Below the pieces are notes generated by a model. The model was not told the origin of the DNA. It saw only the letters and a list, made by a program, of their open reading frames with translations, and searched no databases. DNA of 64,000 nt, taken from the NCBI RefSeq assembly GCF_900115685.1, contig NZ_FOXJ01000001.1, positions 2,575,796 to 2,639,795 of the forward strand, written 5' to 3'. Each line of letters starts with the position of its first letter. Position 1 is the first letter of the stretch. A program made the translations under genes and the position numbers. Below are positions 41,550-49,600 of this stretch, piece after piece. Source of the stretch: Variovorax sp. 770b2 (GTDB lineage Bacteria > Pseudomonadota > Gammaproteobacteria > Burkholderiales > Burkholderiaceae_C).

Positions 41550-43340
41550 TCAGAACGCGTCGAGCGCGAGCGCCGTGACGCTCTCGGCGCCGTCCACGAT
41601 GCTGTCGCGGATGCCCGGCACCTTGTTCAGGATGTGCTCGGCGTAGAAGCGCGCGGTCGTGATCTTGGCCAGCATGAAGTCGGTGTCGAAGCTACGCGAG
41701 GCGAGGTCTTCCGCAATGATCAGCGAGCGCGCGAGCTGCCAGCCGGCCACCAGGTTGCCCGCGAGCATCAGGTAGGGCACGCTGCCCGAGAACACCGCGT
41801 TGGGCGATGCCTTGGTCTGGCCCGCGACGAAATCGACCACTTCGATGAAGGCTTCGCGCGCGGCCTTCAGGCACTTGTGCACGGCCTTCGCGGCGGCGCT
41901 GTCGCTCTTGGCGAGTTCGGCCTCGGTCTTCTCGATCTGCGCAGCGATGGCCTTGGCCGTCTGGCCGCCGTCGCGCGCGGTCTTGCGGCCCACGAGGTCG
42001 TTGGCCTGGATCGCGGTGGTGCCTTCGTAGATCGTGAGGATCTTGGCGTCGCGGTAGTACTGCGCCGCGCCCGTCTCCTCGATGAAGCCCATGCCGCCGT
42101 GCACCTGCACGCCCAGCGAGGTCACCTCCAGGCTCATCTCGGTGCTGTAGCCCTTGACCAGCGGCACCATGAATTCGTAGAAGGCCTGGTTCTGCTTGCG
42201 CGCATCCGCATCGGGGTGGTGATGCGAGGCGTCGTAGGCGGCTGCGGCCACGCTGGCCATCGCGCGGCAGCCTTCGGTGTAGGCGCGCATCGTCATCAGC
42301 ATGCGCTTGACGTCGGGGTGGTGAATGATCGGCGCGCTCGCGTTGATCGAGCCATCGACCGGGCGGCTCTGCACGCGGTCTTTCGCGTAGGCCACGGCGT
42401 GCTGGTAGGCGCGCTCCGCGATCGCGATGCCCTGCATGCCCACCGCATAGCGGGCCGAGTTCATCATGATGAACATGTACTCCAGGCCCCGGTTCTCCTG
42501 CCCGACGAGGTAGCCCACGGCGCCGCCGTGGTCGCCGTACTGCAGCACGGCGGTCGGCGAGGCCTTGATGCCCATCTTGTGCTCGATGCTCACGCAGTGC
42601 ACGTCGTTGCGCTCGCCGAGCGCGCCGTCCTTGCCGACCATGAATTTCGGCACCACGAACAGGCTGATGCCCTTCACGCCCTCGGGCGCACCGGTCACGC
42701 GGGCCAGCACGAGGTGCACGATGTTCTCGGCCATGTCGTGCTCACCGTAGGTGATGAAGATCTTGGTGCCGAACACCTTGTAGGTGCCGTCGGGCTGCGG
42801 CTCGGCGCGGCTGCGCACCATGGCCAGGTCGCTGCCGGCTTGCGGCTCGGTGAGATTCATCGTGCCGGTCCACTGGCCGCTCACGAGTTTTTCGAGGTAC
42901 ACCGCCTTCAGCTCGTCGGAGCCGGCCGTGAGCAGCGCCTCGATGGCGCCGTCGCTCAGGAGCGGGCACAGCGCGAAGCTCATGTTGGCCGAGTTGAGCA
43001 TCTCGCCGCAGGCCGCGCCGATGGTCTTGGGCAGGCCCTGGCCGCCGAAGTCCGACGGATGCTGCAGGCCCTGCCAGCCGCCCGAGACGTACTGCGCGAA
43101 AGCATCCTTGAAGCCCGGCGTGGTGGCGACTTCACCGCCCTTGAACGACGAAGGATTGCGGTCGCCTTCGATGTTCAACGGCGCGACCACGTCCTGGTTG
43201 AAGCGGGCGCACTCCTCAAGCACGGCCTGTGCGGTTTCGAGGCCCGCGTCTTCGAAGCCCGGCAGCTTGGCGATCTCGCCGATGTTGGCCAGGTGCTCGA
43301 TGTCGAACAGCATGTCCTTGAGGGGGGCGGTGTAGCTCAT
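41550..43340 (-). CDS. Acyl-CoA dehydrogenase, long form (DmdC/AcdA-like)
   Basis: A 596-residue FAD enzyme, longer than ordinary acyl-CoA dehydrogenases (about 380) and like the DmdC/fadE5-type group with N- and C-terminal extensions. Signatures: MNLTEPQAGSDLAMVRSRA, HKMGIKASPTAVL, and VHGGMGFIEETGAAQYYRDAKI with the catalytic Glu in IYEGTTAIQANDLVGRK. It passes electrons to ETF, whose genes lie directly upstream on the same strand behind a terminator. The substrate could be a medium or long acyl-CoA, or 3-methylthiopropionyl-CoA; sequence alone does not decide. Confidence 0.85.
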   Translation of the reverse strand: MSYTAPLKDMLFDIEHLANIGEIAKLPGFEDAGLETAQAVLEECARFNQDVVAPLNIEGDRNPSSFKGGEVATTPGFKDAFAQYVSGGWQGLQHPSDFGGQGLPKTIGAACGEMLNSANMSFALCPLLSDGAIEALLTAGSDELKAVYLEKLVSGQWTGTMNLTEPQAGSDLAMVRSRAEPQPDGTYKVFGTKIFITYGEHDMAENIVHLVLARVTGAPEGVKGISLFVVPKFMVGKDGALGERNDVHCVSIEHKMGIKASPTAVLQYGDHGGAVGYLVGQENRGLEYMFIMMNSARYAVGMQGIAIAERAYQHAVAYAKDRVQSRPVDGSINASAPIIHHPDVKRMLMTMRAYTEGCRAMASVAAAAYDASHHHPDADARKQNQAFYEFMVPLVKGYSTEMSLEVTSLGVQVHGGMGFIEETGAAQYYRDAKILTIYEGTTAIQANDLVGRKTARDGGQTAKAIAAQIEKTEAELAKSDSAAAKAVHKCLKAAREAFIEVVDFVAGQTKASPNAVFSGSVPYLMLAGNLVAGWQLARSLIIAEDLASRSFDTDFMLAKITTARFYAEHILNKVPGIRDSIVDGAESVTALALDAF

Positions 43341-43365
43341 GTCTTGTCTCCAGATACAGCGGATA

Positions 43366-43393
43366 CGAAAAGGGCATCGCGAACGATGCCCTT
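43366..43393 (-). terminator. Rho-independent terminator after etfA
   Basis: 10-bp stem AAGGGCATCG / CGATGCCCTT (43370-43379 and 43384-43393), loop CGAA, followed on the minus strand by a short T run. It lies between the etfA stop and the acyl-CoA dehydrogenase start, so the latter probably has its own promoter or partial read-through. Confidence 0.7.
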
Positions 43394-43414
43394 CGGCTCA
43401 ATGCAGCAATGCGA

Positions 43415-44347
43415 TCAGAGCGCCTTCACCAGCTCGGGCACGGCCACGAACAGGTCGGCCACCAGGCCGTAGTCGGCCACCGAGAAGATCGGGGCTTCTT
43501 CGTCCTTGTTGATCGCCACGATCACCTTGGAATCCTTCATGCCGGCCAGATGCTGGATCGCGCCCGAGATGCCGGCTGCGATGTACAGCTGCGGCGCGAC
43601 GATCTTGCCGGTCTGGCCCACTTGCCAGTCGTTGGGGGCGTAGCCCGCATCGACGGCTGCGCGGCTGGCGCCCAGGCCCGCGTTGAGCTTGTCGGCCAGG
43701 GGCGCCATCACTTCGGTGAACTTCTCGGCGCTGCCCAAGGCACGGCCACCCGAGACGATGATCTTGGCCGCGGTCAGCTCGGGGCGTTCGCTCTTCGTGA
43801 CTTCACGGCCCACGAAGCTCGACTTGCCGCTGTCTGCCACGCCTTCAGCGGTTTCGACCGTCGCGGTGCCACCGGTGGCGGCCGCGGCATCGAAGCCGGT
43901 CGTGCGGACCGTGATCACCTTGGTGGCATCGCTGCTCTGCACGGTGGCGATCGCGTTGCCGGCGTAGATCGGGCGCTCGAAGGTGTCGGGGCTGTCCACC
44001 TTGGTGATGTCCGAGATCTGCGCCACGTCCAGCTTGGCGGCCACGCGCGGGGCGACGTTCTTGCCGTTGGCGGTGGAGGGGAACAGGATGTGGCTGTAGT
44101 TGCTGGCAATCGCCAGGACTTGAGCGGCCACGTTCTCGGCGAGGTTCTCGGCCAGGCTCGGGCTGTCGGCCGCGATGACCTTGGTGACGCCCACGATCTG
44201 GGCGGCAGCCTTGGCCGCTTCAGCGGCGTTGGCACCAGCCACCAGCACATGCACTTCACCGCCGCAAGCCAGCGCTGCGGTCACGGTGTTCAAAGTTGCC
44301 GGCTTGATGCTGGCGTGGTCGTGTTCGGCAATAACAAGTGCGGTCAT
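43415..44347 (-). CDS. etfA: Electron transfer flavoprotein alpha subunit
   Basis: A 310-residue FAD-binding subunit. The FAD domain is recognised in [44 protein letters not shown] and [13 protein letters not shown]. With EtfB it accepts electrons from acyl-CoA dehydrogenases and passes them to ETF-ubiquinone oxidoreductase. It starts 2 bp after the etfB stop. Confidence 0.95.
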   Translation of the reverse strand: MTALVIAEHDHASIKPATLNTVTAALACGGEVHVLVAGANAAEAAKAAAQIVGVTKVIAADSPSLAENLAENVAAQVLAIASNYSHILFPSTANGKNVAPRVAAKLDVAQISDITKVDSPDTFERPIYAGNAIATVQSSDATKVITVRTTGFDAAAATGGTATVETAEGVADSGKSSFVGREVTKSERPELTAAKIIVSGGRALGSAEKFTEVMAPLADKLNAGLGASRAAVDAGYAPNDWQVGQTGKIVAPQLYIAAGISGAIQHLAGMKDSKVIVAINKDEEAPIFSVADYGLVADLFVAVPELVKAL

Positions 44348-44349
44348 GT

Positions 44350-45099
44350 TCAGATCACCTTCGCTTCGTTCTTCAGTTTGTCCACCAGCGTTGCCACGTC
44401 AGGCACCTTGATGCCGGCGCCGCGCTTGGGAGGCTCGCTGACCTTCAGGGTCTTCAGGCGGGGCTTGACGTCCACGCCCAGGTCTTCGGGCTTGAAGATG
44501 TCCAGCTGCTTCTTCTTGGCCTTCATGATGTTGGGCAGCGTCACGTAGCGCGGCTCGTTCAGGCGCAGGTCGGTCGTGATGACGGCCGGCAGCGTGAGGG
44601 TCAGCGTTTCCATGCCGCCGTCCACTTCGCGTGCAACGGTGACCTTGTCGGCCGCCAAGTCGACCTTGGAGGCGAAGGTGGCTTGCGGCAGATCGGCCAA
44701 GGCAGCCAGCATCTGGCCCGTTTGATTGGCGTCATCGTCGATGGCTTGCTTGCCGAGGATGATCAGTTGGGGCTGTTCCTTGTCGACCAGCGCCTTCAGG
44801 AGCTTGGCGACAGCAAGAGGCTGCAGCTCTTCGGTGGTCTCCACCAGGATGCCGCGGTCGGCGCCGATGGCCATCGCGGTGCGCAGGGTTTCCTGGCACT
44901 TGGCATCGCCGCACGAGACGGCGATCACTTCGGTGACCACGCCCTTCTCTTTCAAGCGAACCGCTTCTTCCACAGCGATCTCGTCGAAGGGGTTCATGCT
45001 CATCTTGACGTTGGCAATGTCCACCCCGGTGCCGTCGCTCTTCACGCGCACCTTCACGTTGTAATCGACGACCCGTTTGACAGGTACAAGAACCTTCAT
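44350..45099 (-). CDS. etfB: Electron transfer flavoprotein beta subunit
   Basis: A 249-residue subunit starting [19 protein letters not shown], the usual EtfB opening. The ETF-beta signature is seen in [40 protein letters not shown] (region near residues 160-200). It binds AMP and contacts the dehydrogenase. ATG at 45099 is chosen over an upstream in-frame ATG by fit to the family N-terminus. Confidence 0.95.
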   Translation of the reverse strand: MKVLVPVKRVVDYNVKVRVKSDGTGVDIANVKMSMNPFDEIAVEEAVRLKEKGVVTEVIAVSCGDAKCQETLRTAMAIGADRGILVETTEELQPLAVAKLLKALVDKEQPQLIILGKQAIDDDANQTGQMLAALADLPQATFASKVDLAADKVTVAREVDGGMETLTLTLPAVITTDLRLNEPRYVTLPNIMKAKKKQLDIFKPEDLGVDVKPRLKTLKVSEPPKRGAGIKVPDVATLVDKLKNEAKVI

Positions 45100-45234
45100 T
45101 GACTTGACTCCATTGGATTGCAAAAAGGGGGCCTCGAGGGCAACCGGTCATTCTAGGACGCGACCTTTGCACCCTCTGTTTTCGTTTCGATGGGCATCGG
45201 GGACGACGAAAAAGAACGGTCGTGCTTTTCCGTG

Positions 45235-45240
45235 ATTATA
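45235..45240 (-). promoter_or_regulatory. Candidate -10 element of the etfBA operon
   Basis: TATAAT on the minus strand within CTTATAATCACGG, about 135 bp upstream of the etfB start. The -35 region is poor. It overlaps the 3' flank of the CGNR gene. Confidence 0.45.
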
Positions 45241-45270
45241 AGACAGCGCCGAGCGCTCGCCGGCAGCCGC

Positions 45271-45915
45271 TTACCTCTTGTCGCCACTCGCCCGCAAGCG
45301 ATGCGCGGCCTGCTTGGCGCGATTGCCGCACACAGCCATGCTGCACCACCTGCGGATATGACCGCGCGTCGTGTCGAGGAACATCAGCGTGCAGGCCGGG
45401 CCTTCGCAGGCCTTGACCTGCAGGAAGTTCGCGGTGGCCAGCAACTCGGCCATGGCCTTGGCGACCGGCAACAAAAGCGCTTCGGGCGAACGCCAGCGCC
45501 GGTGGCGCACCCAGGTCAGCTCGGAGGGCTCGTCCGCATCGGAGGAATGCCTGGCACGCACTTCGACCTGATCGAACTCCTCGTCGCGGGCCAGCAGCCG
45601 GTTCAACGGGTCCAGGTCCTTCAAGGCCTTGCGCGTGAGCCGTGCGCCCTTGTGCTGGTGCACGAATCCCCTGAACCATTCGCGCAAGGCACGCGCCTGC
45701 GCGGCCACGGCGTCCAGCTCACCCGGGCCGGCGCCTTCGCAGACTTCCTTCAGTTCTTCGGGGCTGACCAATCCGGCTTCCTGAAGCCAGCTCACGAAGT
45801 CCTCTCCGGATTCCAGCCACTCCACCTGGGTGTCCACGGGGAAGCCGATGGAGTTCAGGAAATCGATTGCCAGTGAATCCGCCAGGAACATGGCCGGAGG
45901 CCGCTTCTCCTTCAT
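45271..45915 (-). CDS. CGNR zinc-finger / ABATE-domain regulator
   Basis: A 214-residue predicted transcription regulator. N-terminal ABATE domain (FLADSLAIDFLNSIGFP onward) and a C-terminal CGNR zinc finger: CEGPACTLMFLD ... WCSMAVCGNRAKQAAHR, with CGNR at residues 196-199. ATG at 45915 follows GGAGAG at good spacing; a TTG one codon earlier is also possible. The 216-bp gap to the divergent alpha/beta hydrolase gene may hold its operator, so the hydrolase is a candidate target. Confidence 0.82.
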   Translation of the reverse strand: MKEKRPPAMFLADSLAIDFLNSIGFPVDTQVEWLESGEDFVSWLQEAGLVSPEELKEVCEGAGPGELDAVAAQARALREWFRGFVHQHKGARLTRKALKDLDPLNRLLARDEEFDQVEVRARHSSDADEPSELTWVRHRRWRSPEALLLPVAKAMAELLATANFLQVKACEGPACTLMFLDTTRGHIRRWCSMAVCGNRAKQAAHRLRASGDKR

Positions 45916-46131
45916 CAACTCTCCTTGGTACTGCGTGTTCGCAGTGATCCGCGACGTTCGCGGAGGCCTCCTGCAAGGGAGGCGATTTTATTCGGCCCTT
46001 TGCGACGACAGCGCTTGCAGCGCATGCCGCCCTCATACAGAATAACCATTCAAACCAATTTAGACAAGTTACTCTCGATACGCACATCAGCCGGCAGACA
46101 GCTTGTCTCGACACACGCAAAGGAACGGAAC

Positions 46132-46815
46132 ATGGCCAATCAAACGACAGTGGTACTGGTGCACGGCGCATGGGCAGACGGATCGAGTTGGGCCCCGGTG
46201 ATCGAATCCCTCGCGCACGCGGGAATCAAGTCGATCGCGGCGCCACTGCCTCTGACAAGCCTGGAAGACGATGCAAAGGCGCTCACCCGAAGCCTTGCCC
46301 GCATCGAAGGCCAAGTGCTGCTGGTCGCGCATGCCTATGGCGGCGCAGTGATCGGGGCGATCGAGAGCGACAAGGTCGCGGGTCTCGTCTACATCGCTGC
46401 GCTGGCGCCCGATGAAGGCGAGACGGTGGCCGACGTCTTCTATCGCGCGCCACCGCATGCCCTCGCGCCCCAACTCGCACCGGACGCCGACGGATGGATC
46501 TGGCTGCCCGAGGACGCCTTCGCCGCGGCGTTTGCGCAGAACGCCTCGGCGCAGAGCCTGCAGGTGCTGGCCGCGGTCCAGCGCCCCATCGCCCCGCCCT
46601 GCATCACCGTCCCCGTGGGGCGCCCGCTCTGGAAGTCCAAGCCCAGCTGGTTCCTGATTGCGGAGGACGACCGGATGATCCCGAAAGACACCCAGGTCTT
46701 CATGGCCAACCGGATGGGCGCGACCCAGCGGCTCGCCGCCATCGACCATACCCCGAGCGTGTCGGCGCCGGACGAAGTGACCGGCGTGATCGTCGGGGCG
46801 CTTCGCTCTCTCTAG
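46132..46815 (+). CDS. Alpha/beta-hydrolase-fold protein lacking the nucleophile Ser
   Basis: A 227-residue alpha/beta-hydrolase (Abhydrolase_6 type): VVLVHGAWADGSSWAPVI with the oxyanion HG motif, then the elbow VAHAYGGAV, where the usual nucleophile Ser is Ala68 (codon GCC, one base from TCC). The late His is in AAIDHTPSVSAP. It is therefore probably inactive as a serine hydrolase, or works as a binding/lyase-type member; a few family members share the AHAYxG form. Ribosome binding site AAAGGAAC. Its stop overlaps the convergent SDR gene end by 4 bp. Divergent from the CGNR regulator. Confidence 0.8.
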   Translation: MANQTTVVLVHGAWADGSSWAPVIESLAHAGIKSIAAPLPLTSLEDDAKALTRSLARIEGQVLLVAHAYGGAVIGAIESDKVAGLVYIAALAPDEGETVADVFYRAPPHALAPQLAPDADGWIWLPEDAFAAAFAQNASAQSLQVLAAVQRPIAPPCITVPVGRPLWKSKPSWFLIAEDDRMIPKDTQVFMANRMGATQRLAAIDHTPSVSAPDEVTGVIVGALRSL

Positions 46816-47588
46816 ACCGATTTGACTTCGCCACCGTCAATGCGAAGGACGGTGCCGGTCATCCAGCGCGCGGGAGGCGAGACGACGAAGGCGATGAGAT
46901 CGGCGATCTCTTCCGGCTCGCCGAATCGCGCGATCCCCGCCTGTGCCAGGAAGAGCTGCTTCGCGTCGTCCACGCTGACATTCCGCGCGGCAGCCGCCTT
47001 CTCGATCATGGCCATTCGCCGGCCGGTCATGACCGCGCCGGGCGACACGCTGTTGACCTGCACGCCGTCCGCAATCCCGCGGTCGGCGAACGCCTTGGCC
47101 AGTGCTTCGATGGCGGCGTTGATCGCGCCCACTGCCGCGGCGCCCGCCTTCGGAGTCTCGGCCGCGTTGCCGGAGATGAAGACGACCGATCCGCCGGCGG
47201 CCTTGAGGGCCTCCCACGCGCGCAACGTCAGCCGCCGCGCGCCGTGGAATTTCAATGCCATCGCGCCGTCCCACTGTTCGTCGTTCATCTCGAAGACGTC
47301 CAGCCCGGGAACGGCGCCTGCGACATTCACCAGCGCATCGATGCGCCCGAAGGCTTCGAGCGCGCGTTCGACCACCGTGTCCGCGCTCTTCGGCTGCCCT
47401 AAATCGCCTTCGACGACCAGCGCCTGTGCGCCGGCGGACTTCACCGCGGCCGCCACCTCATCGAGCCGCTCACCGCTTCTCGCGGCGAGCACGACACAGG
47501 AGAAATCGCGCGCCAGGCGCAGCGCCGTTGCCCTGCCAATGCCTGAGCTTGCGCCCGTAACGATCGCGACAGATTTCGTCATCTTCAT
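46812..47588 (-). CDS. SDR-fold protein with altered active site (1)
   Basis: A 258-residue SDR. The cofactor motif TGASSGIG and NVAG are normal and the catalytic Ser is kept (FISGNAAE). The YxxxK pair, however, reads V-GAI-N in AAAVGAINAAIEALAKAFA, so both the proton-donating Tyr and the Lys appear to be lost. It is about 50-60 percent similar by eye to the next gene upstream (47630-48400), with which it ends in the same residues (DGGEVKSV); the two arose by tandem duplication. Third gene of the operon hydrolase-SDR-SDR. Confidence 0.8.
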   Translation of the reverse strand: MKMTKSVAIVTGASSGIGRATALRLARDFSCVVLAARSGERLDEVAAAVKSAGAQALVVEGDLGQPKSADTVVERALEAFGRIDALVNVAGAVPGLDVFEMNDEQWDGAMALKFHGARRLTLRAWEALKAAGGSVVFISGNAAETPKAGAAAVGAINAAIEALAKAFADRGIADGVQVNSVSPGAVMTGRRMAMIEKAAAARNVSVDDAKQLFLAQAGIARFGEPEEIADLIAFVVSPPARWMTGTVLRIDGGEVKSV

Positions 47589-47629
47589 TCATTCAAAAGT
47601 TGGGTTGTCCAGAGAAAAAAGTGGCGCAG

Positions 47630-48400
47630 CTAGACCGACTTGACTTCGCCGCCGTCCATGCGCACCGCGGTGCCCATCATCCACTTGGCCGCTGGAGAAA
47701 CAAGGAACGCGATGAGGTTCGCGATCTCTTCCGCCTCGCCATACCGGGCGATGCCTGCTTCTTTCGGAAACTTCGCGAACGCCTCCTCGACCGTCATGTC
47801 GTGTGCCGGCGCCCAGTGCTCCAGGTACGAGCGCCGCCGCCCCGTCATCACCGGTCCGGGAAGAACGCTGTTGACGGTCACGCCGTCGCGAATCCCGAGG
47901 TCTGCAAACGCCTTCGCCAGCGCCACGATCGCCGCGTTGACAGTACCGACGGCCGCGTACGACGCCTTCGGAAACAGGGCCGAGTTGCCCGACGTGAGGA
48001 TCACCGAGCCCTTGCTCGCCTTCAGGTGCTCCCACGCCCTGACCGTCAGGCGCCGCGCGCCGTGCAGCTTCAGGCTCATGCCGTCGTCCCACTGCGCATC
48101 GGTCATGTCGAGCAGATCGACCTGCGGCACCGCGCCTGCGATGTTCACCACGGCGTCGATGCGGCCGAACGCTTCGACAGTGCGTGCGACGACTTCTTCC
48201 GCGGTTGCCGGGATGCTCAAGTCCGCGGGAAGCACGAGGCTCTGCGCGCCCGCGGCCTTCACCTTTGCGGCGGTGGCATGGAGCTTCTCTTCGCTCCTTG
48301 CGACCAGCACCAGCTGGCCGAAGTCACGCGCGAGGCGAACCGCTGTTGCTTCGCCGATTCCCTGGCTGGCGCCAGACACGATGGCCACTGAATTCTTCAT
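47630..48400 (-). CDS. SDR-fold protein with altered active site (2)
   Basis: A 256-residue SDR. GASQGIGEATAVRLARDF binds the cofactor; NIAG and Ser (TSGNSALF) are kept. As in its paralogue the YxxxK motif is replaced (V-GTV-N in YAAVGTVNAAIVALAKAFA), although a Tyr lies three residues earlier and might substitute. The start is ATG 48400 (MKNSVAIVSG) by alignment with the paralogue; an upstream ATG at 48421 is in frame. Second gene of the operon that begins at 49281. Confidence 0.8.
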   Translation of the reverse strand: MKNSVAIVSGASQGIGEATAVRLARDFGQLVLVARSEEKLHATAAKVKAAGAQSLVLPADLSIPATAEEVVARTVEAFGRIDAVVNIAGAVPQVDLLDMTDAQWDDGMSLKLHGARRLTVRAWEHLKASKGSVILTSGNSALFPKASYAAVGTVNAAIVALAKAFADLGIRDGVTVNSVLPGPVMTGRRRSYLEHWAPAHDMTVEEAFAKFPKEAGIARYGEAEEIANLIAFLVSPAAKWMMGTAVRMDGGEVKSV

Positions 48401-48429
48401 CTCGTTTCCCCGTCCATGCAACGCGTACT

Positions 48430-49281
48430 TCAGCCCAGGAAATCTCGAATCACCGCGGCGATTTCCGTGGCGTGCGTTTCCAGCGCGAAGTGCCCCGTGT
48501 CGAAGAACACGACCTGCGCGTCCGGCACATCCTTCTTGAACGCTTCAGCGCCGGCCGGAAGGAAGAACGGATCGTTCGTCCCCCACACGGCCAGCACGCG
48601 CGGGCGGTACGTGCGCATGTATTTCTGGAATGCCGGATAAAGCTGCACGTTGCTCTGGTAGTTGCCGAAGAGGTCCAGCTGGATCTCGGCCGAGCCCGGC
48701 CGCGCCAGGTAGAAGGTGTCGAGCGTGTAGCCGTCCGGAGAGACCGCCGTTTCGTCCGACACGCCATGCGTGTACTGCCACTTCGTCGTCTCCGGCGACA
48801 GGAATGCACGCAGCGCGTCGCGGTTGGCCTGCGAGGCGTCCTTCCAGTACGCGCGGATGGGATTCCACCCTTCGCTCAAGCCCTCTTCATACGCATTGCC
48901 GTTCTGCGAAATGATCGCGGTCACCCGCTCCGGATGCCGCAAGGCCAGCCGGAATCCGACGGGCGCGCCGTAGTCGAACACATAGACCGAGAAACGATCG
49001 AGCTTCAGCTCCTCGGTGAATCCGTCGATCACCTCCGCCAGGTGGTCGAAGGTGTAGGCGAACGCTTCGCGCGATGGCATCGCGGATTGCCCGAAGCCCG
49101 GCAGATCGGGCGCCACCACGTGAAAGCGATCCGCCAGCAACGGGATGAGGTCACGAAACATGTGGCTCGAGCTGGGAAACCCGTGCAGCAGCAGCAAGGT
49201 CGGAAGGCTGCGATCGCCAGCCTCCCGGTAGAACACATCCACACCATCGACGTCGATGGATCGGTTGGCAACAACGCTCAT
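48430..49281 (-). CDS. Alpha/beta hydrolase with Asp nucleophile (dehalogenase/epoxide-hydrolase type)
   Basis: A 283-residue hydrolase. Oxyanion motif HGFPSSSHMFR, then the elbow VYVFDYGAPVG, where Asp sits in the nucleophile position, as in haloalkane dehalogenases and epoxide hydrolases. The late acid (GTNDPFF) and the catalytic His (FDTGHFALET) are present. It may act on an epoxide, halogenated or ester substrate; closer assignment is not possible. First gene of the operon with the two SDR genes, right behind the dyad at 49306-49340. Confidence 0.82.
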   Translation of the reverse strand: MSVVANRSIDVDGVDVFYREAGDRSLPTLLLLHGFPSSSHMFRDLIPLLADRFHVVAPDLPGFGQSAMPSREAFAYTFDHLAEVIDGFTEELKLDRFSVYVFDYGAPVGFRLALRHPERVTAIISQNGNAYEEGLSEGWNPIRAYWKDASQANRDALRAFLSPETTKWQYTHGVSDETAVSPDGYTLDTFYLARPGSAEIQLDLFGNYQSNVQLYPAFQKYMRTYRPRVLAVWGTNDPFFLPAGAEAFKKDVPDAQVVFFDTGHFALETHATEIAAVIRDFLG

Positions 49282-49596
49282 GACTGACTCCTGAAGAAAA
49301 ATTCAAAGTAACCTACCAAAATCACTTTGTTAGGTTACTTCTTGATGGAGCAGCTTGTCAAATTCTTTCGATCGGTCTGTCGGAGACGCGCGTCGGCGCG
49401 GCGCAGCCGAGCGATGCTCGGGCGTCGTGCGTGGAAATCAGGCGGTTGGGGCGTGCCGCGGCCCTGGCGGCGGGCCGGCGGGAACGGGCTCTGGAATGCG
49501 GGAAGCGGCCTACGGCGGGCGATCCCGCGACAGCCATGACGCGGCCGGGTGCCCGGTCAGGGGCGACCCGTCGCTCACTCGGCGGTCACTCGGCGG
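49282..49596. other. Region between hydrolase operon and MscS gene
   Basis: 315 bases. The left end carries the 10-bp dyad. The remainder (49345-49570) is GC-rich; the short frames in it do not resemble known proteins. A degraded regulator gene is possible but cannot be shown. The right end has an 11-bp tandem repeat. Confidence 0.5.
49306..49340 (-). promoter_or_regulatory. 10-bp inverted repeat operator of the hydrolase-SDR-SDR operon
   Basis: Perfect arms AAGTAACCTA (49306-49315) and TAGGTTACTT (49331-49340), 15-bp spacer, 25 bp upstream of the hydrolase start. A TetR- or HxlR-type repressor site by form, but no such regulator gene is found within the window next to it. Confidence 0.7.
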
Positions 49597-49600
49597 TCAC
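49575..49600. repeat. 11-bp tandem repeat at the end of the mscS-like gene
   Basis: TCACTCGGCGG occurs twice in succession followed by TCAC, so 2.4 copies. The last partial copy supplies the stop codon of the MscS gene at 49597-49599. Probably slippage; earlier copies would offer further in-phase or out-of-phase stops. Confidence 0.6.

Noticed and set aside
45964..45985. Hairpin GCCTCC / GGAGGC between the CGNR and hydrolase genes as a terminator
   Set aside because: It lies between divergent genes where no transcript should end; at most a leader structure.
49327..49539. 70-codon plus-strand frame after the dyad, possible regulator
   Set aside because: Arg-rich, without a helix-turn-helix pattern in any frame; may be a remnant but cannot be supported.
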